Below are positions 20,201 through 27,412 of a stretch of DNA of 64,000 nucleotides, one piece after another. Source of the DNA: Planctomycetota bacterium (GTDB lineage Bacteria > Planctomycetota > UBA1135 > UBA2386); contig JAEUHR010000018.1 in assembly GCA_016794425.1 (NCBI GenBank), positions 21,304 to 85,303 of the forward strand, read 5' to 3'. The stretch's first letter is position 1. Every line of letters starts with the position of its first letter. Both the position numbers and the translations under genes were made by a program. Under the pieces are notes generated by a model, which worked only from the letters and a program-made list of their open reading frames with translations, searched no databases and was not told the origin of the DNA.

Positions 20201-22163
20201 CGCTGCCCAGCGACACGACTGCCTGGTCGGTCACGCTGACGCCGAGCAGGCTCTGCACCGGTTCGCCGCGTTCGTCGGTCGCGCGCAGCACGACGCGCTG
20301 CGCTTCACCGGGCACCAACTGCGCGTGCTGCGGCAGCACCGCGATGTCGATGCGCTGCTTGTTGGCGCGGCGCAGCAGCCGTTCGGCGACCGGCTGCAGC
20401 GTGCGGTCGAACACCGTCGCGCGCAGCACGCCACTGACGTGGTCGGGCAGCGGCACTTCGGCGGTGGCCTGCAGCTCGCCGTCGTCGCCGGCGCGCAGCG
20501 TGGTCTGGCCGACCAGCACGCCGCGGCAGAACACGCCGAGCAGCCACGGGCCGTCGCCGCGGCCGCGCACGCCGAGGCGCAGCGGTTCGCCGGCGGGGCT
20601 CGCATCGGCGAGCGCCCGCAGAGCGATGCCGCGCGGCTGCACCGCCGGCAGCGCGAACGCCTTCGTCTGGCCCGGCAGCCGCAGCTCGTAGCGCCGCCCG
20701 TCGCGCGGCGTGAACTCGATGCGTGCGCGGCCGCGGTGTTCGGTCGAGAACCGCGCGAGCCGTTCGCCGCGGTCGTCGACCAGTTCGCCGGTCGCGTCGA
20801 TCGCGCGGCCCAACGGGTCCGTGATCTCGATGTAGACGCGGTTCGGCACCGCCGCGACCAGGTCGCCGCCCTCGGGGAAGCACGCGACCGCCAGTTCGCC
20901 GGTCGGCACGACGAACGGCCGCACCTGGCTCTCGACGTTGCCGCCGTCTTCGATCGTGGCGACGAAGCGCGCCGCACCGCGGGCGACCTCGGTCGGCACC
21001 GTGAAGCGGAACGTCGCCTCGCCGCGCGCGTCGAGCGCCTTCTTCTCGCTCGACACGGTCGTGCCGTCGACCACCAGCGTGCCGGTCGCGAGCGCGCCGG
21101 CCGGCGCGCCGCCGCCGTCGCCGAGCCGGGCGACGCGCACGGTCGCACCGCCGCGCGAGCCGGGCGCATAGCTGGCACGGTCGAGCACCAGCTGCGTGTC
21201 GAGGCGCGGCACCTGGAACGGGCGCACGACGATCTCGACCGACTCCGGTGGGAACCGGCCGTCGTCGGCGGCCACCTGCACGCGGTGCGTGCCGCCCTGG
21301 CTCGTCGCGGGCACGGTCAACACGAACGAGCCGGCGCCGACGCCGTGGTCGGCGCCGCTCTGGACCGCGACCGGGGCGTCCTTCGCGTCGAGCAGTTCCG
21401 CCCGCATCGTCAGCCCCGTCTGGCGCGGCAGCAGCGTCACGCGATCCAGCACGACGGCGCGCACGTAGACCGGCTCGCCGGGCCGGTAGACCGGTCGATC
21501 GGTGCTGACGTGCACCAGCGGACCCGCGGCGGCCTGTTCGAGCGTCAGCACCTGGCGCACTTCGTCGGTGGCGTGCGCGGCGATCACCTCGACGCGCTGC
21601 GCGGTGCGCAGGTCGGCCGGCAGCGCGACTGCGGCACTGCCGTTCGTCACCGGGGCCTCGCCGGCGGCGAGCACCGCGTCTCCGGCGCCGAACGCCTGCC
21701 AGCGGACGCGGCAGGTCGCGTCGTCGCCGTTCAGATCCTTGGCCTGCACCGTGAAGCTCCACGGCGCGCCGGCCGGCACGGCCTTCGGTGCGCTGACCGT
21801 CAGGTGCAGGTGCTCGCGGTCGAACGTCGTGCACCGCGCGGCGGCGATCCGTTCCCTGGCGAAGCACACCAGCACGACGCTCGCGGCAGCGGCGGCCGCG
21901 GCCAGCAGGCGCGGCACGGGCCTCTGCCACCAGGCGCGGCGCACCGGCGGCGCCAGGTCGAGCGGTGCCTGCTCGGGCTGCACCGCCCGTTCCAGCACCG
22001 CGGCCTGCGCCAGCACTTCGCGCTGCAGTGCCTGCAGACGCGGATCACCGGCGATGCGCGCCGCCAGGGCCTCGGGGTGCTCGTGGCAGCCGAAGTGCAG
22101 CTCGAGCAGTTCCTGCTCGAGGCGGTCGCGTTCGTCGGGTGAGAACGGTGCGGGCTGGCTCAT
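17256..22163 (-). CDS. Membrane-anchored alpha-2-macroglobulin-family protein with thioester
   Basis: 1635 aa. The start gives MSQPAPFSPDERDRL and overlaps the sigma-factor stop (ATGA). Residues 1-80 are hydrophilic and predicted cytoplasmic (HFGCHEHPEALAARIAGDP resembles the start of anti-sigma modules). A membrane segment is at 84-101. MG-type beta domains follow (STDRPVYRPGEPVYVRAVV is the hallmark MG motif). Two further hydrophobic segments lie near 757-820. The thioester motif GCFEQ is near residue 1164 in a TED domain (HGCFEQASSSNYPN). It probably traps proteases in the periplasm. Coupling to an ECF sigma factor and the cytoplasmic N-terminus suggest it may also sense and signal. Confidence 0.93.
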   Translation of the reverse strand: MSQPAPFSPDERDRLEQELLELHFGCHEHPEALAARIAGDPRLQALQREVLAQAAVLERAVQPEQAPLDLAPPVRRAWWQRPVPRLLAAAAAAASVVLVCFARERIAAARCTTFDREHLHLTVSAPKAVPAGAPWSFTVQAKDLNGDDATCRVRWQAFGAGDAVLAAGEAPVTNGSAAVALPADLRTAQRVEVIAAHATDEVRQVLTLEQAAAGPLVHVSTDRPVYRPGEPVYVRAVVLDRVTLLPRQTGLTMRAELLDAKDAPVAVQSGADHGVGAGSFVLTVPATSQGGTHRVQVAADDGRFPPESVEIVVRPFQVPRLDTQLVLDRASYAPGSRGGATVRVARLGDGGGAPAGALATGTLVVDGTTVSSEKKALDARGEATFRFTVPTEVARGAARFVATIEDGGNVESQVRPFVVPTGELAVACFPEGGDLVAAVPNRVYIEITDPLGRAIDATGELVDDRGERLARFSTEHRGRARIEFTPRDGRRYELRLPGQTKAFALPAVQPRGIALRALADASPAGEPLRLGVRGRGDGPWLLGVFCRGVLVGQTTLRAGDDGELQATAEVPLPDHVSGVLRATVFDRTLQPVAERLLRRANKQRIDIAVLPQHAQLVPGEAQRVVLRATDERGEPVQSLLGVSVTDQAVVSLGSEPRVGLADQASLFADVERVEELGDFLLAHDGSARNADLLLGTRGWRRYVWRNDAAAQATIAARGPAGVGVLAREGFSHTPQVHSNLAAAQAAGATFDRDARAAARRLEAATVLAGLALLLLVLVETIAAALRAVTHWPPVLQTFTGVLGAAAVLLLGAALLPNVLGNRDLAPAAAELRDFDGGAGDIGALVPPPDRAVFHEDRWGDLDSFDNVTTVTERKESAFDSGAWNRAVSLGGRRSDSAPQDLPPATLETGFVGRDDGPPARPALPARERQYAHRHTADAVRDDFAPLLLWQTLVRTDERGEATVGFATSDAVTTWLVQVDAHALGGTTGRVGQGRGTFTTALPFHLDVKLPDELSAGDELQLPIAATATGQPVAEVALQVQVGQGLRLGAETPTAIQLDAATQPARGRALVPLGAAPGAGTATLLLRGSVGRFDDTVRHTLQVTPRGFPHHRSFAGTVTAGTPATVTVTLPADAVAGSGSVLLKLFPSPLAALTEGLDGILREPHGCFEQASSSNYPNTMVLSLLEANGDDVPLVAARARELLPKGYAKITGYECARRGYEWFGNDPGHEALTAYGLLQFHDMQRVHDVDATMVERTRQWLLDRRDGKGNYPHQGDDHHSFGGRSVPLTNAYVTYALLQSGTPAAQLATEVDALVARATTGDPYELALIACALHLADRAEATAARERLAALQQPDGSLHGTTTSITMSGGRDLVVETTGFAALAWLPAAPHAVQARRAIEFLQGARDARGTFGATQATIVALRALTAYAQQHRAQRQAGTLRVWRGDALLAERAFAADEHAALTCELWDRLAPGDTALRLELEGGGAALPWAVDVAYHSEQPADDPDAKVALRTSLRQTTVREGDPVAIDVALTNRTDASLPMTLAIIGLPAGLELPTRVLEDLQRAEAFAFWELRGRDLVLYWRDLEPGAERRLALDAIARIPGRSTGPASRAYLYYTAEQKRWAAPLAVEVTPR

Positions 22164-22693
22164 CGCTGGTTCCTCGCGGTCGGCTGCTGCGCACCCAACG
22201 TCTGCCGCAGCTTCTGCAGCGCGCTGCGCATGCGCGTCTTCGCGGTGCCGACGGGGATCGCCAGCTGGGCGGCGATCGCGTCGAACGACAGCTCGCCGGC
22301 TGTGCGCAGCAGGAACACCTGCTGTTCGGCGTCGGCGAGCCGGTGGATCGCGGCCTGCGCGCGCGCCAGGGCCTCGCGCTGTTCGAGCGCGTGCGTCGGC
22401 GACGGATGGGCGGTGGGTGCCACGTTCGAGTCCTCGTGCAGAGTCTCGTGGCGTGGTCGCCGCTGGTGCGCCCGGCGGGCGTCCTTGGCGACGTTCCACG
22501 TCACGACGAACATCCATGCCACCGGGTCGCGCGGCCGCGTGCCCTGCTGCCAGCCGCGCCAACACCGGAGGAAGGCGTCCTGCAGCAGTTCGGTCACGTC
22601 GGCCGAACCTCCCAGCACGCTGCGGACCGCGCCCGCCAGCCCCTGACGATGGGACTGGAACAGGTCGCTCAGGCTCGGTTCCGCATCGGCCAT
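22160..22693 (-). CDS. ECF RNA polymerase sigma factor
   Basis: 177 aa. Region 2 (about 8-75) includes LQDAFLRCWRGWQQ and the promoter-melting block DPVAWMFVVTWNVAKDARRA. After a His/Pro-rich linker comes region 4 (about 112-165; LADAEQQVFLLRTAGELSFDAIAAQLAIPVGTAKTRMRSALQKLR) with a clear helix-turn-helix. Length and order match ECF sigma factors, with no sigma 1.1 or region 3. The stop overlaps the start of the alpha-2-macroglobulin gene. No separate anti-sigma gene is adjacent, so that protein's cytoplasmic N-terminus is the best candidate regulator. Confidence 0.93.
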   Translation of the reverse strand: MADAEPSLSDLFQSHRQGLAGAVRSVLGGSADVTELLQDAFLRCWRGWQQGTRPRDPVAWMFVVTWNVAKDARRAHQRRPRHETLHEDSNVAPTAHPSPTHALEQREALARAQAAIHRLADAEQQVFLLRTAGELSFDAIAAQLAIPVGTAKTRMRSALQKLRQTLGAQQPTARNQR

Positions 22694-22766
22694 GGATCGA
22701 TCGTGGCGGTGAAGACGCCGCTTGGCGACCGCGGATTGCCCCGACCGGATTTTCCTGCCGTCGACC

Positions 22767-23684
22767 CTACTTCGCGTCCGTCTCGGCGTCGCTGGTCGCG
22801 AACAGGTCGGCCCAGCGGCTGCCTGCGAACTCCTCCGCTGCGCGCCGGCGCCCCGTTGGCGAGGGACCGGAGGCGGCCTCGGCTTCGCGGATGCGCGTCA
22901 ACCGCAGCAGGGCCTTGACCCCCGTTTCGGCTTCGGCGGCCGCCGGCTGACCGGCGAAGTGCTTCTTGATCTCGGCCAGGCGCCGGCGTGCTGGCGCGAG
23001 GTCGGCGCCGGAGCGCGCATCGGCGGCGATCTCGTTCCACTGCGCGGCGAGCCACTCTGCTGCCAGCTTCTCGGCGGCGCGGATCGCGTCGCGTTCGGGG
23101 CAGCGCCCGCTCGTCTTCGCCGCTTCACGGCCCGCGGCGAGCACGGGCTTCCAGTCGCCCTTCGCGGCCGCCGCGGTCGCGGCCTTGGCAACCTTGTCGA
23201 GCTGCTTGCGCACCGCGGGCGTGGCGTCGCGCGCCGGCGACGCCTCCGCGTCGGCCAGGAACTTCACGAAGGCGGTCACGTCCTTCGAGCCGGAGTAGCC
23301 GGCGACCCAGGCACCGTCGGCGGTCAGGAACGCGACGAACGGCAGGCCGGTCGCACCCGGCAGGTTCGCATCCAGGATCGCAGAGACGTCCGACTCGGGG
23401 GCGTCGCAGTCGCTCGCGAGTCCGACCGCGAGCGCGCCGATGCGGGCTTTCACGTCGGCGGCCGGCAGGGTGCGCTCCACGAGCGCACGACAGCGGCCTC
23501 AAGCCTCGCGGCCGTACTCGACCAGGATCAGCTTGTCCTCGGCGCGTGCGGCGGCCTTCGCTGCCGCCAGCGTCGTGTGCCACGCGAGCGTGCCCCGATC
23601 GTCGAAATGTGGGTGCTTCTGTGGCGCTGCGATCGCGGCGCCGGTCAGGGTGAGCAGGGATGCCACCAGGGCGAGTTTGGGCAT
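22767..23684 (-). CDS. Secreted thioredoxin-fold protein, probable selenoprotein (UxxC, TGA recoded)
   Basis: Read through the in-frame TGA at 23501-23499, the product is 305 residues. The ATG at 23684 has GGAG five bases upstream and a signal peptide MPKLALVASLLTLTGAAIAA. Then come DDRGTLAWHTTLAAAK, LILVEYGREA, TGA (position 62), and GRCRALVERT. The TGA sits where the first Cys of the thioredoxin CxxC belongs, giving U62-G-R-C65. The fold continues (VGLASDCDAPE, GLPFVAFLTADGAW with the cis-Pro, GYSGSKD), then a charged helical C-terminus. Reading stays in frame to a stop at 22767 and a stem-loop follows the TGA directly. Without recoding it would be a 61-aa fragment and a headless remnant. 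A TGC/TGT-to-TGA mutation or base error remains possible. Probably a periplasmic redox protein. Confidence 0.75.
23460..23498 (-). promoter_or_regulatory. Candidate bacterial SECIS element
   Basis: Starts at the base after the in-frame TGA. A 5-bp outer stem (GGCCG with CGGCC) is followed by a symmetrical 5/5 internal loop, an 8-bp perfect upper stem (GTGCGCTC with GAGCGCAC) and an apical loop GTG. The apical loop begins 18 bases after the TGA and has G as its first base, which agrees with the known geometry of bacterial SECIS elements. Folding was done by eye. Confidence 0.65.
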
Positions 23685-23801
23685 GGGGTCTCCGTTTCGG
23701 CAGGCGAGTGTCGAGTGCGTGGCGCCATTGTCAAGGCAGCCGTGCGTCGGACGGCCCGCAGTCGGCAGAACCTGGCCGGCCGACGTGCGCTGTGGGCCGC
23801 C

Positions 23802-24125
23802 ATGCCGCGCCTCGCTCGTTCCGTCGCCCTGGCCGGGCTCTGCGCCGGCGTCCTTGCCACCGGCGGTTGCACCCTGATCAAGCCGGTCGTCGGGGCGGTG
23901 ACGGGACCGGTCGTGCTGGCGGCGTCCTCGAACGGCAACTTCTGCGGGTGCGACGGCCGTGGTGCCGTGGCGGCGATCGGCGTCGCGGCCGCGATCGGCG
24001 CGCTGATCGGACTCGTGACCGGCGTCGTCAGCGACGTGCAGTGGCTCAGCGGCGCCGCTGCCGATCCGACCGCGAACTGGTGGGACCCGTTCAAGACCAA
24101 CACCAGCGCCTGCGACGACTGGTGA
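23802..24125 (+). CDS. Small Gly/Ala-rich putative lipoprotein
   Basis: 107 aa. N-terminal signal LARSVALAGLCAGVLATGGC with a lipoprotein-like Cys22, then a hydrophobic Gly/Ala-rich stretch (GAVAAIGVAAAIGALIGLVTGVV, which can span a membrane) and a short polar tail with paired Cys (FCGCDGRG, ACDDW). It is divergent from the selenoprotein gene with a 117-bp gap. No family recognised. The start is chosen because it opens the signal sequence. Confidence 0.6.
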   Translation: MPRLARSVALAGLCAGVLATGGCTLIKPVVGAVTGPVVLAASSNGNFCGCDGRGAVAAIGVAAAIGALIGLVTGVVSDVQWLSGAAADPTANWWDPFKTNTSACDDW

Positions 24126-24147
24126 CGGCGGCGGTCGCGGCGCACGT

Positions 24148-24555
24148 TCAGCCGTGCCAGCGGAACGTGATGCGCGCGTCGATGTCGGGATGCAGGCTCT
24201 TGTGCACGGGGCAGCCGTGCGCGGCGTTCTCGAGCACCTTGCGCTGCTGGTCGGTGAACGTGCCCGGCACCACCAGCTCGACCGGCAGGCGGCCGATGCG
24301 GCGCGGGTTGTCGACCATGTGCTTCTCGACGCGGACCGAAGCACCTTCGAGCGGGATGCCGTGGCGGCGCGCGACGATGCCCATTGTCGTCAGGATGCAG
24401 GTGCCGAGCGCGGTCGCGACCAGATCGGTCGGCGAGAAGTAGCGGCCGAGCCCCTGGTTGTCCTTCGGCGCGTCGGTCGAGACGGTCGAGTTCGACGGGC
24501 CGTGCGTGGCCGTGCAGCAGAGATCGCCTTCGTAGCGGGCGGTGATCGTGACCAT
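24148..24555 (-). CDS. OsmC/Ohr-family protein
   Basis: 135 aa. The sequence runs VTITARYEGDLCCTATHGPSNSTVSTDAP, PTDLVATALGTCILTTMGIVARR, and VEKHMVDNPRRIGRLPVELVVPG, the standard OsmC order. One Cys lies in ALGTC on the central helix and a second in AAHGCPVHKSL; these are the usual peroxidatic pair of OsmC enzymes, which reduce organic hydroperoxides. Cytoplasmic, with no signal. It ends facing the small lipoprotein gene and lies 14 bp downstream of the TerB/DnaJ gene on the same strand, so the two may be co-transcribed. Confidence 0.88.
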   Translation of the reverse strand: MVTITARYEGDLCCTATHGPSNSTVSTDAPKDNQGLGRYFSPTDLVATALGTCILTTMGIVARRHGIPLEGASVRVEKHMVDNPRRIGRLPVELVVPGTFTDQQRKVLENAAHGCPVHKSLHPDIDARITFRWHG

Positions 24556-24569
24556 GGTGGTTCTCGGGG

Positions 24570-25454
24570 TCAGTGGGCCAGCGCCTCGTAGGCGCGCTGG
24601 ATCTCCTGGAAGCGTTCGGTGGCCTCGCGCTGCGCCACGGGGCCGAGGTGCGGCTGCGCGTCGGGATGGAACCGGCGCACCAGTTCGCGGTGCCGGCGGC
24701 GGATCGCGTCCGGCGTCGCGTCGACCGGCAGGCCGAGCACCGCCAGCGCCCGCGCCCGGTCCGACCGGTCGACCGGCGCCGGGCGCGCGCCGGGGCCGGG
24801 GCCGGGGCCGCGGTCGCCGCCGCCATGGCGCAGGTGCTGCGCCTTCGCCAAGTAGAACAGCTGGCGCGCGCGGCCCGGATCGATGCCGAGCCCCCGGGCG
24901 ACCTCCTGCAGCGCGCGGTGTTCGGGTTCGCGGTAGTTGCGGTCCGCGAACGCGACCAGGCAGCACCAGCAGAACAGCGTGTCGAGTTCGGCGTCGTCGA
25001 GTCCGAACGCGATCCGCGCCGCGAGACCGGTGCGGTCGTCGACCTGCAGCGGCTGCGCTTCCCACGACTGCAGCTGATCGGCCGCTTCGGCGAAGCGTTC
25101 GTGCACGAACGTGCGCACGGTCTCGCGTTCGGCCGCGCTGATCGGTCCGTCGACCTGGGCCACCGCGGTCAGCAGGTAGTAGACGCGGCGCGGCAGCGAC
25201 GCGCGCGCGAACAGCTCGCGCGCCGCCTCGCTCCAGGCGCGGCGCGTGCGCGCGTGCAGCGTCAGCGCGCGCACCAGCGGCGTGATCGACGACAGCGACA
25301 GATAGAAGCCGAGCAGCCCCGGCAGCACCGTCGTCAGGCCGAGCGCGTCGCCCGGCAGCAGGCGCTGGAACAGCCGCAGCCCCGCGGCCAACAGCAGCAG
25401 CATGCCCGCGGCGAAACGCAGCAACCAGTAGCTCGGCGCGGTGCGGGGCGGCAT
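24570..25454 (-). CDS. TerB-like/DnaJ-domain membrane protein (DjlA-like)
   Basis: 294 aa from MPPRTAPSYW. One or two N-terminal hydrophobic segments (WLLRFAAGMLLLLAAGL; VLPGLLGFYLSLSSITPLV). A TerB-like acidic helical domain follows (about 95-210; YYLLTAVAQVDGPISAAERETVRTFVHERF; DTLFCWCCLVAFADRNYREPEHRALQEVARGLGI). A Gly/Pro linker leads to a C-terminal J domain (about 232-292) with the HPD motif (RRFHPDAQP). The same architecture as DjlA, an inner-membrane co-chaperone that stimulates DnaK. The start codon is the first in-frame Met before the membrane segment. Confidence 0.85.
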   Translation of the reverse strand: MPPRTAPSYWLLRFAAGMLLLLAAGLRLFQRLLPGDALGLTTVLPGLLGFYLSLSSITPLVRALTLHARTRRAWSEAARELFARASLPRRVYYLLTAVAQVDGPISAAERETVRTFVHERFAEAADQLQSWEAQPLQVDDRTGLAARIAFGLDDAELDTLFCWCCLVAFADRNYREPEHRALQEVARGLGIDPGRARQLFYLAKAQHLRHGGGDRGPGPGPGARPAPVDRSDRARALAVLGLPVDATPDAIRRRHRELVRRFHPDAQPHLGPVAQREATERFQEIQRAYEALAH

Positions 25455-25532
25455 GGGCGACGACGAAGGTAGCGCCCGCCCGGCGCCGACGAAACGGCGG
25501 CCGGCCGACGCGGCGTTCGCTAGCATGCGGCG

Positions 25533-26390
25533 ATGAAGGAACTCGTCACGATCCTGACGGCCGTCGCGGCGGCGGCCGGCGTGTCGGTCTGGCTGACCAG
25601 CGGCGCGATGGCGACGCCGGTGCAGCTTCCGGTCGAAGGCGGGGTGGTGCCATCCGCCGCAGCGGCGCCGGCAGCAGCGACGCCTGCCGACTGGCAGCAG
25701 GTCACGCAGGCGCTCGATCGGCTCACGGAACGGATCGGCGCGCTCGAGCAGAAGCTCGCGGCCGGCACCGGCGCGCCGTTGCGCATGGACGCGGCCCCGG
25801 CAGCGCCGACCCTCGACGTGGCGTGGCTGCGCCAGGCGCTCGACGAGGTCGAGGCGCAGCGCACGCGCGACCGGCTCGCGGCGATGAGCGACGACGAGTT
25901 GCGGCGCGAGGCGCAGCGGCGGCAGAAGACCGGCGAGGACCTCGGCGCCGCCGAGGCGGCACTGCGCCACCTGCTCGAGCGTTCGCTCACGCCCGAGGTC
26001 CGCGACGACGTGCGCGTGCAGCTCGGCGTGCTGCAGCGCCAACGCGGCGCGATGGCTGCCGCCGAGAGCACCTTGCGCGAAGTCGTCGATGCGCGCGGCA
26101 TGCAGGACGCGACCGGCGCCTGGGCCGGCTACCAGCTCGCGTGGACGCTGCGCGAACGCGATGCCGCCGCGGCGCGTTCGGTGGCCGACGCGCTGGCGCT
26201 ACAAGCGGCCGACAGCGGCCTGCGCCTGCGCGCTCGCTGGACCTCGGCGCGGTGTTCGGAAGACCTCGGCGACGCGGTGCGCGCCGCGTCGGACTACGAG
26301 CAGCTGCTGGCGCAGTGCGCCGACGACAAGGAGCTGGTCGACGTCGCCAAGGACGTGCGCTGGCGGCTCGAGCAGCTGCGGCAGCGCTGA
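25533..26390 (+). CDS. Uncharacterised membrane-anchored helical-repeat protein
   Basis: 285 aa. N-terminal signal anchor (ELVTILTAVAAAAGVSVWL), an Ala/Pro linker, a short coiled coil (ALDRLTERIGALEQKL), and then TPR-like helices from about 110 (AEAALRHLLERSLTPEVRDDVRVQLGVLQRQRGAMAAAESTLREVV; AWAGYQLAWTLRERD; CSEDLGDAVRAASDYEQLLAQC). It is probably a periplasmic scaffold protein. No enzymatic motif. Divergent from the TerB/DnaJ gene with 78 bp between starts, so that stretch should hold both promoters. Confidence 0.65.
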   Translation: MKELVTILTAVAAAAGVSVWLTSGAMATPVQLPVEGGVVPSAAAAPAAATPADWQQVTQALDRLTERIGALEQKLAAGTGAPLRMDAAPAAPTLDVAWLRQALDEVEAQRTRDRLAAMSDDELRREAQRRQKTGEDLGAAEAALRHLLERSLTPEVRDDVRVQLGVLQRQRGAMAAAESTLREVVDARGMQDATGAWAGYQLAWTLRERDAAAARSVADALALQAADSGLRLRARWTSARCSEDLGDAVRAASDYEQLLAQCADDKELVDVAKDVRWRLEQLRQR

Positions 26391-26393
26391 CGG

Positions 26394-27380
26394 TCAGTGC
26401 AGCCCGAGTGCGGTCGCGAAGCCGCGCTGGATCCGCTGCGAACGTTCGGCGGTCAGGTCGACCGCGAACTCGAACAGTTCGGCGCCGTTCGGCGCCAGCA
26501 CCTTCACCGCCTCGCCGCCGGCGCGGCCCAGCATCTCGGCGTCGGCGCCGACCGTGCAGGTCGCGTGCTCGCAGACCCGATCGGCATCGACCAGGATCAG
26601 CGCGGCGCGCTGTTCGGCGCAGGCGGTCGCCAGCGGTGCCAGCTCCGGCGGATCGTCGCTGACGACCAGCAGCGCGCGACAGCCCTCGGCCAGCAGTGCG
26701 CGGCCGAGCCGCAGCTGGGTCGCGGCGGTGCCGTCACCGGTGCGGCGGACGAGGTCGAGCTGCGGGAAGCGTGCCGCCGCCGCGGCCGCCTCTCCGGTCG
26801 CGCGGCGGAAGGCATCGTCTTCGGCCATGCGCACGAAGCCGAGCCGGAACACCACGTCGAGCCGCGGTGTCGTCGTCAGCAACTCGGCGTGCTGGCGGTG
26901 CAGCAGTTCGAGCACGTAGTTGCCCGGCGCGGGCTGCCGCTGCGATCGGCCGCCCGGCAGCAGGATGCTGGCGCCGAGCGGCAGGTGCCTGGGCAGCGAC
27001 TGACCGTGGCAGTGCAACAGCGCCAGTTCGATCGCGACTGCGGCGCCGGTGTCGGGCACGACGAACGCGTCGTGGCGATCCTCGGGCGGCGCGACGTCCG
27101 ACGAAGCGTCGACGACGATCGCGTAGCCGTCGGCGAGGCCGTGTTTGGGCCGCACCATCGTCCGTGCGGCCGCGCCGGTGCGCCAGTCGTGCGCGAACGC
27201 GACGACGGCACCTGGGTGTTCGCGCGCCGGTTCGAACACCTGTTCGGTCGGCGCCGTCGACCGCGCGAGCAGTCGATAGCGGCCGGTCGCGTCCTGCAGC
27301 AAGGCGTCGGAGCCGCCGCAGCTCGAGAGCCACACGGCCGTCGTCAGCGCCAGAACCCGTCCCGACATCATCCGGCGCAT
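26394..27380 (-). CDS. Periplasmic sugar-binding-protein-like lipoprotein
   Basis: 328 aa. Signal MSGRVLALTTAVWLSSC fits a lipobox (LSSC). The body alternates beta-strands and helices as in type I periplasmic binding proteins: GYAIVVDASSD, HAELLTTTPRLDVVFRLGFVRMAEDDAFRRATGEAAAAAARFPQLDL (typical ligand-receptor stretch), CRALLVVSDDPPELAPLATACAEQRAALILVDAD. The ligand is unknown and no ABC permease is nearby. A start 33 bases further upstream (27413) overlaps the preceding stop as TGATG and may be the true coupled start; I chose 27380 because it gives a normal signal length. Confidence 0.6.
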   Translation of the reverse strand: MRRMMSGRVLALTTAVWLSSCGGSDALLQDATGRYRLLARSTAPTEQVFEPAREHPGAVVAFAHDWRTGAAARTMVRPKHGLADGYAIVVDASSDVAPPEDRHDAFVVPDTGAAVAIELALLHCHGQSLPRHLPLGASILLPGGRSQRQPAPGNYVLELLHRQHAELLTTTPRLDVVFRLGFVRMAEDDAFRRATGEAAAAAARFPQLDLVRRTGDGTAATQLRLGRALLAEGCRALLVVSDDPPELAPLATACAEQRAALILVDADRVCEHATCTVGADAEMLGRAGGEAVKVLAPNGAELFEFAVDLTAERSQRIQRGFATALGLH

Positions 27381-27412
27381 GATGCGGTGTGCGCCGACGC
27401 CGCGCCAGGGCA

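Noticed and set aside
15801..22142. A very long plus-strand open frame (over 2,000 codons) opposite the macroglobulin and neighbouring genes
   Set aside because: It is Arg/Ala/Val-rich with no domains and lies antisense to genes with clear families. Such frames are an effect of very high GC at third positions.
23478..23501. Treating the TGA at 23499 as a normal stop or a frameshift
   Set aside because: The frame is continuous on both sides, the TGA sits at the catalytic Cys position and a SECIS-like stem-loop follows, so recoding fits better. A base error cannot be excluded.
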